From NCBI RefSeq assembly GCF_032999765.1, contig NZ_CP136051.1, forward strand, positions 4,626,417 to 4,690,416: 64,000 nucleotides of DNA. The letters run 5' to 3'. Of the stretch, positions 43,606-51,810 are shown piece after piece (position 1 is the first letter of the stretch; each line of letters starts with the position of its first letter). The notes beneath the pieces were generated by a model. It did not search any database. It saw nothing but the letters and a program-made list of their open reading frames with translations, and was not told the origin of the DNA. The translations under genes and the position numbers were made by a program. Source of the DNA: Imperialibacter roseus (lineage in GTDB: Bacteria > Bacteroidota > Bacteroidia > Cytophagales > Cyclobacteriaceae).

Positions 43606-44292
43606 CTAAATGGCATAAGCCAGTTTAAGGAACGCAATATCGTAAGAGTGATGATACCGTTCTTTTCTGCTGCCCTTAAAGCCCTGGCTTATATAGTTCA
43701 AATCTACCCTCCACTTACTGTTGAGTCTTGCTCCCAGGCCATAGTAATACCTATGGGTATAGGCATAAAGGTCATCGAACGGAGTGTTAAGGAGCACAAG
43801 CGGCTCAAACCCGAGGGAAAATGACAACACTCCGCTGCCACCGGCCCATTTGGCTACGGGCATTCCCCCGCCTATCTTATACCTCACACGAGTTACATAA
43901 GGAGCATTCAACCCCTGAAAGATAATTCGCTGCTCTAACCTAACGTAATGAGTAAACTCCCAGGGGCCAATCTTCGGCCAACGGGCCTGCACACCCTCCC
44001 ACACTCTAAATTCCTTGTGGTTGTCAGCCGTACTAAAATCAACAAAATAGTACCCAGATCCCATCACCAGTGATACTTTGGGACGAATATTATAGCTTAC
44101 TACCTCCCTCAGCACATAGCCCTGCCAACCATTTTTTACCAGCTGGTACCTGGCGAAAGCGTCCGTGCTTAGCTTCCATTTTGGCGTCGGATTGTATATG
44201 AGTGAGAATTGAGACCACAACTGGCCGGTTTGTGCATGCCCGATCTGACAAGCAACCAGCAAAATAAAAAGTACAAATCCCTTGAGCTTCAA
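43606..44292 (-). CDS. DUF2490 outer-membrane protein
   Basis: 228 residues. Signal peptide MKLKGFVLFILLVACQIGHAQ; then LWSQFSLIYNPTPKWKLSTD, MGSGYYFVDFSTADNHKEF, YVRLEQRIIFQGLNAPYVTR and the terminal FLKLAYAI. Same family as 42810-43526 (80-base gap, same strand), so the pair arose by duplication. GAAAGATAG at 44340-44348 reads TATCTTTC on the coding strand, a near match to the -7 consensus. Confidence 0.82.
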   Translation of the reverse strand: MKLKGFVLFILLVACQIGHAQTGQLWSQFSLIYNPTPKWKLSTDAFARYQLVKNGWQGYVLREVVSYNIRPKVSLVMGSGYYFVDFSTADNHKEFRVWEGVQARWPKIGPWEFTHYVRLEQRIIFQGLNAPYVTRVRYKIGGGMPVAKWAGGSGVLSFSLGFEPLVLLNTPFDDLYAYTHRYYYGLGARLNSKWRVDLNYISQGFKGSRKERYHHSYDIAFLKLAYAI

Positions 44293-44482
44293 TTGGAATG
44301 GTTGGTTAGGAACACAATTGATTGAGTCCGGGCGTCTCCGAAAGATAGATAACAGCTAAAAGAATGAACTTTAGTTTTATACCTGTAGCATATTTCGAGA
44401 GTAAACGGTAAAATAGCCCTTCACACCACTTATTTTCAATCAACCAGTCAATTGGTTGCCAAAAATGAAACATATACCTTTA

Positions 44483-45859
44483 TCACCTCCCAATCAACGA
44501 TGACGGAAATACCACCAGGCTTTCGTTTCCGTCCTTACCAACGGAAGCCACCCCAAACAAGTAATTGTCGATCACAAAGCCTTCCAGCGTAAATTCATTC
44601 ACTTTACCAACAAACCTACTATGCTCCCATTGCGGCACCGTAGTGTCTCGCCAATAAATTCTGTAGCCAGCCAGGTTCGGATCGTCAACTGCAGACCAAG
44701 CAAGCCTGGTAGCCGGCTGAACAGCTCCTCCAATTTTCACTTCAGCGGGTGCTTTCGGTGCCCAGGCCAAACTAGACAGATTAATGGCATTGACAGCGGT
44801 AAGCTTGGCAGCATAATCTAAGTTGACCCCTTCAACCACATCACCGTAAGAAATGCCGTCTTCAACCCTGATGTCCTGATGCTGGCGTGGGTAGTATTCG
44901 TGGGCTTCCATGATCCGGATGCCGGCATAACCCACGTCATTGAAAGGCCGGTGGTGCCCGCCCCTGCCGAAACGATCCAGCCGATACACCATCATTGGGT
45001 TCATTTCGGGCATGTAAGTGGAAACAGTCTTGTGTACATAACGAGCTAGCTGGCGGCTAATTCCATCCACCTCTCCTCCATAAAAGCGCCGACGTCCTCT
45101 TTCCTGATCGGTTTCCGTCACCGGAGTGGGCTCGGAAAAGATCCGGAAAGTGCGGTTATCAATCACTCCATCTACCCCTTCAATGTTGCCAATCATGTCG
45201 TTGTTCATCACGCCAATGATATCCCAACCTTGTTCCTTGGCCATTTCAGCCATGTAAGTGCCACCCACAAGGCCTTGCTCCTCCCCTGAGAGCCCCACGT
45301 AAATGATGCTGTTCGGAAACTTATACTTGCTCAGCACCCTGGCCGCCTCAATAGCCCCTGCCATGCCTGAAGCATTGTCGTTCGCTCCCGGGGCATCTAC
45401 TTTCCCATCCATCACATCCGTTGCTCTGGAGTCGATATCAGCCGACATGATGATGTAGCTGTTGGGGTTCACTGTCCCTTTTTGGATAGCAATCACGTTG
45501 GTGACTACCGTTGGCTCCTTGATCCTGGCAAACTTATCTGCCGGCACCTTGTTGTGCTGATAAGTTACTGTAAGGCAGCCACCGCAGTCCTTAGCTATTT
45601 TATCGAACTCAGCTTTGATCCACCTTCTGGCAGCTCCAATGCCCCTCGTAGCTGAAACGGTATCAGAAAGAGTGCTTCTGGTACCAAAGCCAGCCAAAGT
45701 CCTGACGTCTTTTTCTATTCTTGAGGAAGAAACCGCCTTTGCGATGTCGTATATGCGCAGGTCTTGTGCTGGCGGCAGTTGAGCAGGTTGCGCTTCGACA
45801 GGCCGCTTGCTAAACACAACAACAAAGGCAAAAAGGAGGCAGTAAAGTCTAAATTTCAT
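44483..45859 (-). CDS. secreted M28-family zinc peptidase with C-terminal FN3-like domain
   Basis: 458 residues from the ATG at 45859 (MKFRLYCLLFAFVVVFS, signal peptide). M28 core: IMSADIDSRATDVMDGKVDA, PGANDNASGMAGAIEAARVL, IYVGLSGEEQGLVGGTYMAE, GVMNNDMIGN and GGHHRPFNDVGYAGIRIMEA. The usual first metal ligand His (AHYDS) is Asp here (ADIDS). The second Asp, the catalytic/metal Glu pair and the distal His are present. A fibronectin type III-like domain follows (about 375-458: TRLAWSAVDDPNLAGYRIYW). An aminopeptidase acting outside the inner membrane is expected. Confidence 0.88.
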   Translation of the reverse strand: MKFRLYCLLFAFVVVFSKRPVEAQPAQLPPAQDLRIYDIAKAVSSSRIEKDVRTLAGFGTRSTLSDTVSATRGIGAARRWIKAEFDKIAKDCGGCLTVTYQHNKVPADKFARIKEPTVVTNVIAIQKGTVNPNSYIIMSADIDSRATDVMDGKVDAPGANDNASGMAGAIEAARVLSKYKFPNSIIYVGLSGEEQGLVGGTYMAEMAKEQGWDIIGVMNNDMIGNIEGVDGVIDNRTFRIFSEPTPVTETDQERGRRRFYGGEVDGISRQLARYVHKTVSTYMPEMNPMMVYRLDRFGRGGHHRPFNDVGYAGIRIMEAHEYYPRQHQDIRVEDGISYGDVVEGVNLDYAAKLTAVNAINLSSLAWAPKAPAEVKIGGAVQPATRLAWSAVDDPNLAGYRIYWRDTTVPQWEHSRFVGKVNEFTLEGFVIDNYLFGVASVGKDGNESLVVFPSSLIGR

Positions 45860-46358
45860 ATTGTTCCGATTGATCAGGCGAGGAAGGTAAGCAAAACTTT
45901 CTTGTTGATTGGACAAAAATCTACGAAGAGAACCATATCGGCTACCAGCGGCTGCCTTGACTTCACGCAGGTACGTCAAAGGAAGTGACGGAACATAAAT
46001 TGCCTATATGCAGCTTTCATTTTCGGATCAATCTATATTTCTGGGGATTGAATGTTTCGTTTGTGGTTAAATAAAAAAGCAAAAGGTCCAAGCCTATCCG
46101 ACTGGAGAAGCCCGGCTGGGCGAGACGCATTGAACCAGTTTTGCTTTTTTATGACCGCTCGGGAATTAGATTTGAAAGGTAATCCCCCAGATTTCCCGCT
46201 TGATCCTCATTTTCTATGGCTGACCCACAATAAAAAGTACGTTCAATCCGCAGTTAACGGAGCGCCTTTATTAACTAAGCCTAATAAGATTCAGGCAAAT
46301 CAATCTATTTTCCTATTTTTCAGGCCTTGTACAAAAACACCTGCTTAACACCTATTGC
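45860..46358. other. 499-base stretch without a convincing gene
   Basis: Contains a 98-codon open frame (46052-46348) with no family features and poor composition, judged non-coding, and one copy of a dispersed 29-base repeat at 46120-46148. Promoters for the divergent M28 peptidase and sugar porter genes must lie here, but no clear boxes are visible. Confidence 0.5.
46120..46148 (+). repeat. dispersed repeat copy 1
   Basis: Starts gcgagacgcattgaac and ends ttgctttt. A copy with 26 of 29 bases identical lies at 49860-49888; the first 16 bases are identical. Confidence 0.55.
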
Positions 46359-47684
46359 ATGAAGACCAATCGCTACCTGCTTGTAAGTTCTGTTGTGGCC
46401 GCCCTAGGTGGTCTTTTGTTTGGATTTGATACCGTTGTTATCTCTGGTGCCGACCAGCAACTTCAGGCGCTCTGGGGCACCTCTGATCTTTTTCACGGCT
46501 CTGTGGTCATGTCGATGGCGCTGTGGGGCACTGTCATCGGCGCTCTGTTTGGTGGCTACCCAACCGACAGGTTTGGAAGAAAGAAAACCTTGTTTTGGAT
46601 CGGTGTTCTTTACTTTGTGTCAGCCATGGGGTCTGCCTTCGCCTGGGATCCCTGGTCTTTTGCTATTTTCAGGTTCGTCGGTGGTTTGGGCATTGGCATC
46701 TCCACCGTAGCAGCTCCGGCTTACATCTCCGAAATAGCCCCTGCGGATCAACGAGGCAAACTGGTGGCATTGTACCAATTCAATATAGTTTTTGGCATCC
46801 TGCTGGCTTTTGTTTCTAACTATTTGCTGAAAGACATCGGCGAAAATGCCTGGCGCTGGATGGTAGGCATGGAAGCCCTCCCCGCCTTCATCTACCTGGC
46901 ATCCACTTTTTCTCTTCCCGAAAGCCCAAGATGGTTATATGTGCACAAAGGTGACAGGGAAGCGGCCGTGGCCATCCTGAAAAAAATTGGGACAGACGAA
47001 AAGGAGCTCGTAATGGCCACAAAGGACGAAGCGGCACAACACGCAAGCGAGTCTATTTTTCAGGGCAAGTACAGGTTTCCTCTGATGCTCGCTTTCTTCA
47101 TCGCCTTCTTCAACCAAATGTCGGGCATCAATGCCTTCCTTTACTATGCCCCAAGGATATTCGAAGCTGCAGGACTGGGTGCCAGCTCGGCACTTTTAAG
47201 CAGTATTGGGATCGGGATTACCAATATGGTCTTTACATTGCTCGGCCTGTACCTCATCGACAAAGTTGGACGGAAAGTGCTCATGTATATTTGCTCTTTT
47301 GGTTACATCATTTCGTTGAGTCTGGTCGGTATTGCGTTCTACCAGCAGTGGCAGGGCATGGCGGTGCCCATTTTCCTGTTCCTTTTCATCGCTGCCCACG
47401 CCATAGGCCAGGGCACAGTTATCTGGGTTTTTATCTCCGAGGTGTTCCCTACCCATTTAAGGGCTTTTGGACAATCGTTTGGTTCCTCCACCCACTGGGT
47501 GCTGGCTGCGTTGGTGACCCTGTTCATGCCGGCCTTACTTAGCGGCTTCAGCAGCCCGGGCATGGTCTTTTTCATCTTTGCAGGTATGATGGTACTTCAG
47601 CTTGTATTTGTGATCTTCATGATGCCAGAAACGAAAGGGCGATCGCTGGAAGAAATTCAGCAGGACTTTGGGATAACGAAATAG
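46359..47684 (+). CDS. sugar porter (MFS, XylE/GLUT-like) transporter
   Basis: 441 residues, 12 helices. Sugar-porter signatures: ALGGLLFGFDTVVISGA, the loop YPTDRFGRKKTLFW, FRFVGGLGIGISTVAAPAYI then SEIAPADQRG, the mid-loop PESPRWLYV, QMSGINAFLYYAPRIFEAAG and the terminal PETKGRSLEEI. Proton-coupled uptake of a hexose or pentose is expected. The AraC-type regulator gene starts 38 bases downstream on the same strand. Confidence 0.93.
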   Translation: MKTNRYLLVSSVVAALGGLLFGFDTVVISGADQQLQALWGTSDLFHGSVVMSMALWGTVIGALFGGYPTDRFGRKKTLFWIGVLYFVSAMGSAFAWDPWSFAIFRFVGGLGIGISTVAAPAYISEIAPADQRGKLVALYQFNIVFGILLAFVSNYLLKDIGENAWRWMVGMEALPAFIYLASTFSLPESPRWLYVHKGDREAAVAILKKIGTDEKELVMATKDEAAQHASESIFQGKYRFPLMLAFFIAFFNQMSGINAFLYYAPRIFEAAGLGASSALLSSIGIGITNMVFTLLGLYLIDKVGRKVLMYICSFGYIISLSLVGIAFYQQWQGMAVPIFLFLFIAAHAIGQGTVIWVFISEVFPTHLRAFGQSFGSSTHWVLAALVTLFMPALLSGFSSPGMVFFIFAGMMVLQLVFVIFMMPETKGRSLEEIQQDFGITK

Positions 47685-47722
47685 TCATTTGACATGATGG
47701 CCTCCAATGTCCAAATTGCGTA

Positions 47723-48865
47723 ATGGATTTCCTGTTCATTGTGGGCATTGCTCAGGCGTTCTTTTTTGCTCTGCTTTTGGGTAGGAAAAAAGACAAGTCT
47801 GTCGCTGACAAGATTCTCCTCGTTTGGCTAATTTTTATCGGACTTCACCTCCTGGGCTTTTATTGGGACTACTCTGGCTTTTCCAGCCAACATCCTCATC
47901 TCCTTGGCTTCAGCTGGTTTATGCCCATAGCAGAAGGGCCATTTTTGTGGATTTACGCTACGGCCCTGCTTTCTGGCGCCAAGCGATTCAATCCCTGGTG
48001 GTTGATCCATTTTGTGCCATTTGTACTTCTGAATGTCTCTATCTACGACTTTTACCTGAGTCCTCCTGAGGAGAAAGCTCAATTTGCCGCCACCTTGTGG
48101 GAAAACCCACCATGGCAGGCAGTGCTTGGCAATTTTCTCACACTGTATTCAGGGCCCGTCTACGTCCTTTTTCTCCTTGTTCGACTGAAACGATTCAGAA
48201 GTGGTCTCAGGGACTTCTTCTCGTCCACTGAAAGGATCAACCTACAATGGCTGCAACGGCTTACCTGGGGCCTTGGTGGTATCTGGGCCGTGGTGCTGGG
48301 CACATACGCCTACTGCCGAATTGCTGACACTCGTTTACCCGACAATAACAACTATTACATTTTTATTGCCGTTAGCCTATTTGTGCTTTTTTTAGGCTAC
48401 CATGGTTTGAAGTATGAGAACATTCTTGTGAAATATGCTTCACCAGATGTGGCCAGCGACGAGGCTGCCACGGTAGAGCGATATAAAAAATCCGGGCTGA
48501 AACCCACCGATGAAAAAGCCCTGCTGAATCAAATAAAATCGCTACTGGTGGAGCAAGAGCTCTACCTGGAACAAAACCTGACGCTGGATGATCTGGCTAA
48601 AAAGCTCGACAAACCCCGCCATTATATCTCACAGGCAATAGGTAGTGAGGAAGGCCTGACTTTCTACTCGCTTGTCAACCAGCTACGGGTAGAGGCCGCA
48701 AAAGAAAAGCTTGTTTCCGAAGATTTCGCACATTTCAGTTTGCTGGGTATTGGCCTTGATAGCGGTTTCAATTCCAAGGCATCCTTCAATCGGGTGTTTA
48801 AAGAGTATGCCGGCATCAGCCCGAGCGAACACCGGGAGCGCCACCAAAAGATTCATCAACAATAG
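47723..48865 (+). CDS. AraC-family regulator with N-terminal multi-pass membrane domain
   Basis: 380 residues. Seven hydrophobic segments occupy about residues 1-235. A cytosolic AraC double helix-turn-helix is at about 280-375: LDDLAKKLDKPRHYISQAIG, LRVEAAKEKL and GIGLDSGFNSKASFNRVFKE then YAGISPSEHR. Membrane-sensor AraC proteins of this layout are common in Bacteroidota. It probably senses an envelope or extracellular cue and may control the sugar porter upstream; the target is inferred from adjacency. Confidence 0.9.
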   Translation: MDFLFIVGIAQAFFFALLLGRKKDKSVADKILLVWLIFIGLHLLGFYWDYSGFSSQHPHLLGFSWFMPIAEGPFLWIYATALLSGAKRFNPWWLIHFVPFVLLNVSIYDFYLSPPEEKAQFAATLWENPPWQAVLGNFLTLYSGPVYVLFLLVRLKRFRSGLRDFFSSTERINLQWLQRLTWGLGGIWAVVLGTYAYCRIADTRLPDNNNYYIFIAVSLFVLFLGYHGLKYENILVKYASPDVASDEAATVERYKKSGLKPTDEKALLNQIKSLLVEQELYLEQNLTLDDLAKKLDKPRHYISQAIGSEEGLTFYSLVNQLRVEAAKEKLVSEDFAHFSLLGIGLDSGFNSKASFNRVFKEYAGISPSEHRERHQKIHQQ

Positions 48866-48928
48866 GGCTCATCCCGCCGGATGAGGCGATACCGTTTTTG
48901 AAAAGCACTTATTTGGCATAAAAAACTC

Positions 48929-49555
48929 ATGAATAAAAGGATTAAAATTATCTTATGGGGCTTGCTTGTGTTTCTTTCCATTAGCATTGCAGGCTATGCT
49001 TTTTCGTACTTGAGCTTCACCCCCGACAAAGGATTCCCTGCTCAAAAACCCGAAGAAATAAGAACGAGCTTTTTCTGGCTCCTGGCGTTTTACATGCATA
49101 TCAGCTTTGGGGGTATTGCCCTTCTTACAGGTGTTTTTCAGTTTTCTGAAAAGTTGAGGAAAAGAGTAGTGTTGCATCGCACTTTGGGTAAAATCTACCT
49201 GATAAGCATTCTCCTTGGCGGACTGGCTGGATTTATGCTTTCCATCTTTGCTGAGGGCGGGATCATCGCTAAGGTGGGGTTCAATCTTTTGGCTGTCACC
49301 TGGTTGCTTACCTCGTGGTTGGCTTACAGCAGCATACGAAATCGAGACATAGAAGCGCACAGAAAATGGATGCTCAGAAGCTATGCTGCCTGCTGTGCCG
49401 CTATTTCACTCAGACTTATTTTGCCTTTCGAACTGGCTGCCCTGCACATGGATTTTACAACAGCCTACCAGATTGTGGCCTGGGCTTGCTGGGTACCTAA
49501 TATGATTGTGATAGAAATGTATATCAGGAGCCAAAAGCAAGTACAGTTGGCTTGA
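48929..49555 (+). CDS. DUF2306 membrane protein
   Basis: 208 residues with six to seven hydrophobic segments. DUF2306 features: FYMHISFGGIALLTGVFQFS, the conserved VVLHRTLGKIYL (HRxxGrxY) and EAHRKWMLRSYAACCAAISL (H-WM-R). The repeated His residues within helices suggest heme or metal binding, not proven. Followed by a long perfect hairpin at 49565. Confidence 0.82.
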   Translation: MNKRIKIILWGLLVFLSISIAGYAFSYLSFTPDKGFPAQKPEEIRTSFFWLLAFYMHISFGGIALLTGVFQFSEKLRKRVVLHRTLGKIYLISILLGGLAGFMLSIFAEGGIIAKVGFNLLAVTWLLTSWLAYSSIRNRDIEAHRKWMLRSYAACCAAISLRLILPFELAALHMDFTTAYQIVAWACWVPNMIVIEMYIRSQKQVQLA

Positions 49556-49564
49556 GAACAGAAT

Positions 49565-49602
49565 ATTCCATCAGAGTCCCCTTCGGGAGACTCTGATGGA
49601 AT
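49565..49602. repeat. REP-like hairpin with 14-bp perfect arms
   Basis: Arms attccatcagagtc (49565-49578) and gactctgatggaat (49589-49602) around cccttcggga. No T-run follows, so it is a REP-like or mRNA-stabilising hairpin rather than a standard terminator. The cagagtcccttcggga core recurs at 49689. Confidence 0.65.
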
Positions 49603-49688
49603 TCCAGCTAAATCAGATACTTTAAGAAAAATATCATAGCTAACCATGGTCATCAAAATTTAGACATCGGGATCCTTTGAACATCACT

Positions 49689-49713
49689 CAGAGTCCCTTC
49701 GGGAGGCTCTGAT
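49689..49713. repeat. second copy of the cagagtccc...gggaggctctg hairpin
   Basis: Imperfect copy of the 49565 hairpin core (cagagtcccttcgggaggct then ctgatg). A half copy, gcgggagactctgaggg, lies at about 49834-49850. The rest of the 365-base gap before the purF-like gene holds no gene. Confidence 0.55.
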
Positions 49714-49859
49714 GCTATTAAGTTAAGAGGTTCAGTGTCCCATTCTATTTTTACCCCTTCCCCTAAAGGGCGTATGGACTACCATGCGTAGACCCTTTAA
49801 GCCATAGTAGTAAAATACTCTTAACATAGCATTGCGGGAGACTCTGAGGGAAGATCCAA

Positions 49860-49888
49860 GCGAGACGCATTGAACTATTCTTGCTTTT
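49860..49888 (+). repeat. dispersed repeat copy 2
   Basis: gcgagacgcattgaac followed by a diverged middle and ttgctttt; partner of 46120-46148. Sits just downstream of the purF-like stop at 49921 (minus strand). Confidence 0.55.
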
Positions 49889-49920
49889 CATTTACCCAAA
49901 CAGTAAATAGTCACTCTATA

Positions 49921-51810
49921 CTAGTAAGCCCTTACTGCTACGCCCCGCATGAAGTTGATAAACGCCCGATTCACTACTCTGTTACCACCGGCAGTTGGAT
50001 AGTCGCCTGTGAAATACCAGTCGCCTGAATGGCCTGGGATAGCTTTATGCAGGTTGGGTACGGTCTGGTATAGCACCTCTACTTCTGCTCTCAGCGTTTT
50101 CGGCTTCACAATCTCAGAGATCTTTTCAGAAATCTGATCGTCAGTAAAAGGATCGTACAATTCCTTTACAAAATTGGGGGCCTCTTTATTGTCGGCATGC
50201 ATGACGCATTTTTCATACACTTCATCCAGCAAGTGCTCCTTGTTATGGTCTTCCAGTAGCTTCAGCACTGCCCTGAAAGCGATGAAGTCTTTCATCTTGC
50301 TCATGTCGATACCATAGCAGTCGGGAAAGCGAATCTGAGGGGCAGAAGATACCACCACTATTTTCTTGGGCTCCAACCTGTCGAGCAAAGTCAAAATGCT
50401 TTTTTCAAGTGTGGTGCCTCTCACAATACTATCGTCGATCACCACCAGTGTATCAACCTTTTTCTTTACTACCTCATAGGTAGTGTCATACACGTTGGCC
50501 ACCAGGTCGTCACGGTGCTGGTCGTCGGTAATAAAGGTGCGTAGCTTGGCATCTTTGATCACCAGCTTTTCCACCCTGGGCCTGAACGACAAAATCTCTT
50601 CCAGCTTCTTGGGGTCAGTAATCTTTTCTTTCAAAATCACTTTCTTCCTTTGCTTGATGAGGTATTTTTCCATGCCTGCCATCAATCCAAGAAAAGCCGT
50701 TTCAGCCGTATTGGGTATATAGCTGAAAACAGTGTTCTGCAAATCGTGGTCGATGGCCTTTAGTACCTGAGGCACCAGGAGCTCACCCAGCATTTTTCTC
50801 TCCTGGTAAATGTCCGGATCGGAGCCACGGCTAAAGTAGATGCGCTCAAATGAGCAGGACTTCTTCGGTATTTTTTTAATAAATTTCTCTTCTCTGAAGC
50901 TGCCATCCTTCTCAATGATTAGCGCACTGCCGGGTTCTATCTCCTTGATATCCGAATAGTTGATGCCAAAAGCAGTTTTGATGGCCGGCTTTTCTGATGC
51001 CACTACCACCACCTCGTCGTCGGCATAGTAATAAGCGGGCCTGATGCCGGCAGGGTCACGGGCAACAAATGCTGATCCGTGTCCAATAAGGCCGGCCATG
51101 GCATAGCCACCGTCAAAATCTTTGCATGAGCGCTTCAAAACCCTTTTCAGGTCAAGCTTCTCTTCTATGATATCGGTAATTTCCTGATTACTGAAATCGT
51201 CTTTGTACTTATCAAAAAGCAGCTGATTTTCTTCATCGAGGAAGTGGCCGATTTTCTCCATCACGGTCACCGTGTCAGTCTTCTCCTTGGGGTGCTGCCC
51301 CAACTCGATCAGCTTTTTGAAAAGCTCATCCACGTTGGTCATATTGAAATTGCCGGCTACCACCAGGTTGCGGCTTCTCCAGTTGTTCTGGCGTAAAAAT
51401 GGGTGACACTTCTCTATGCTATTAACGCCGTGCGTGCCATACCGCAGGTGCCCCAGCCAAAGCTCGCCGGTAAATCCATAGTTCTTCTTCAGCCATTCAG
51501 CATCGAAGTATTTCTCCCCTCCTTCTCTCTCCGCCTTCTTGTACTTCTTCATCACCTTATCGAAAATCAGGGACACGGCTTGATTTTCGATAGACCGGTA
51601 CCGGCTGATATACCTGTATCCGGGCTCAATATTGATTTTGATGTTGGCAACTCCGGCTCCATCCTGCCCTCTGTTATGCTGCTTTTCCATCAGCAGGTAG
51701 AGCTTGCTGGCCCCATAGGCAGGCGACTGATACTTATCAATATAATATTGAAGGGGTTTTCTGAGCCTGATGAGTGCTATGCCGCACTCGTGTTTAATTT
51801 GATCACTCAT
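49921..51810 (-). CDS. amidophosphoribosyltransferase-like protein (long PurF paralogue)
   Basis: 629 residues against about 500 for standard PurF. The N-terminal class II glutaminase domain begins MSDQIKHECGIALIRL, with the nucleophile Cys9 exposed after removal of a short propeptide, then QHNRGQDGAGVAN and GHLRYGTHGVNSIEKCHPFL. The C-terminal phosphoribosyltransferase domain has the PRPP loop TLVVIDDSIVRGTTLEKSIL and SAPQIRFPDCYGIDMSKMKD. It would form 5-phosphoribosylamine from PRPP and glutamine, though this long Bacteroidota form may be a specialised paralogue. The ATG overlaps the nuoN stop (ATGA), coupling it to the complex I operon. Confidence 0.88.
   Translation of the reverse strand: MSDQIKHECGIALIRLRKPLQYYIDKYQSPAYGASKLYLLMEKQHNRGQDGAGVANIKINIEPGYRYISRYRSIENQAVSLIFDKVMKKYKKAEREGGEKYFDAEWLKKNYGFTGELWLGHLRYGTHGVNSIEKCHPFLRQNNWRSRNLVVAGNFNMTNVDELFKKLIELGQHPKEKTDTVTVMEKIGHFLDEENQLLFDKYKDDFSNQEITDIIEEKLDLKRVLKRSCKDFDGGYAMAGLIGHGSAFVARDPAGIRPAYYYADDEVVVVASEKPAIKTAFGINYSDIKEIEPGSALIIEKDGSFREEKFIKKIPKKSCSFERIYFSRGSDPDIYQERKMLGELLVPQVLKAIDHDLQNTVFSYIPNTAETAFLGLMAGMEKYLIKQRKKVILKEKITDPKKLEEILSFRPRVEKLVIKDAKLRTFITDDQHRDDLVANVYDTTYEVVKKKVDTLVVIDDSIVRGTTLEKSILTLLDRLEPKKIVVVSSAPQIRFPDCYGIDMSKMKDFIAFRAVLKLLEDHNKEHLLDEVYEKCVMHADNKEAPNFVKELYDPFTDDQISEKISEIVKPKTLRAEVEVLYQTVPNLHKAIPGHSGDWYFTGDYPTAGGNRVVNRAFINFMRGVAVRAY

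Noticed and set aside
46052-46348. 98-codon open frame as a gene
   Set aside because: No family features, signal or context; it overlaps a dispersed repeat and lies in the divergent promoter region.
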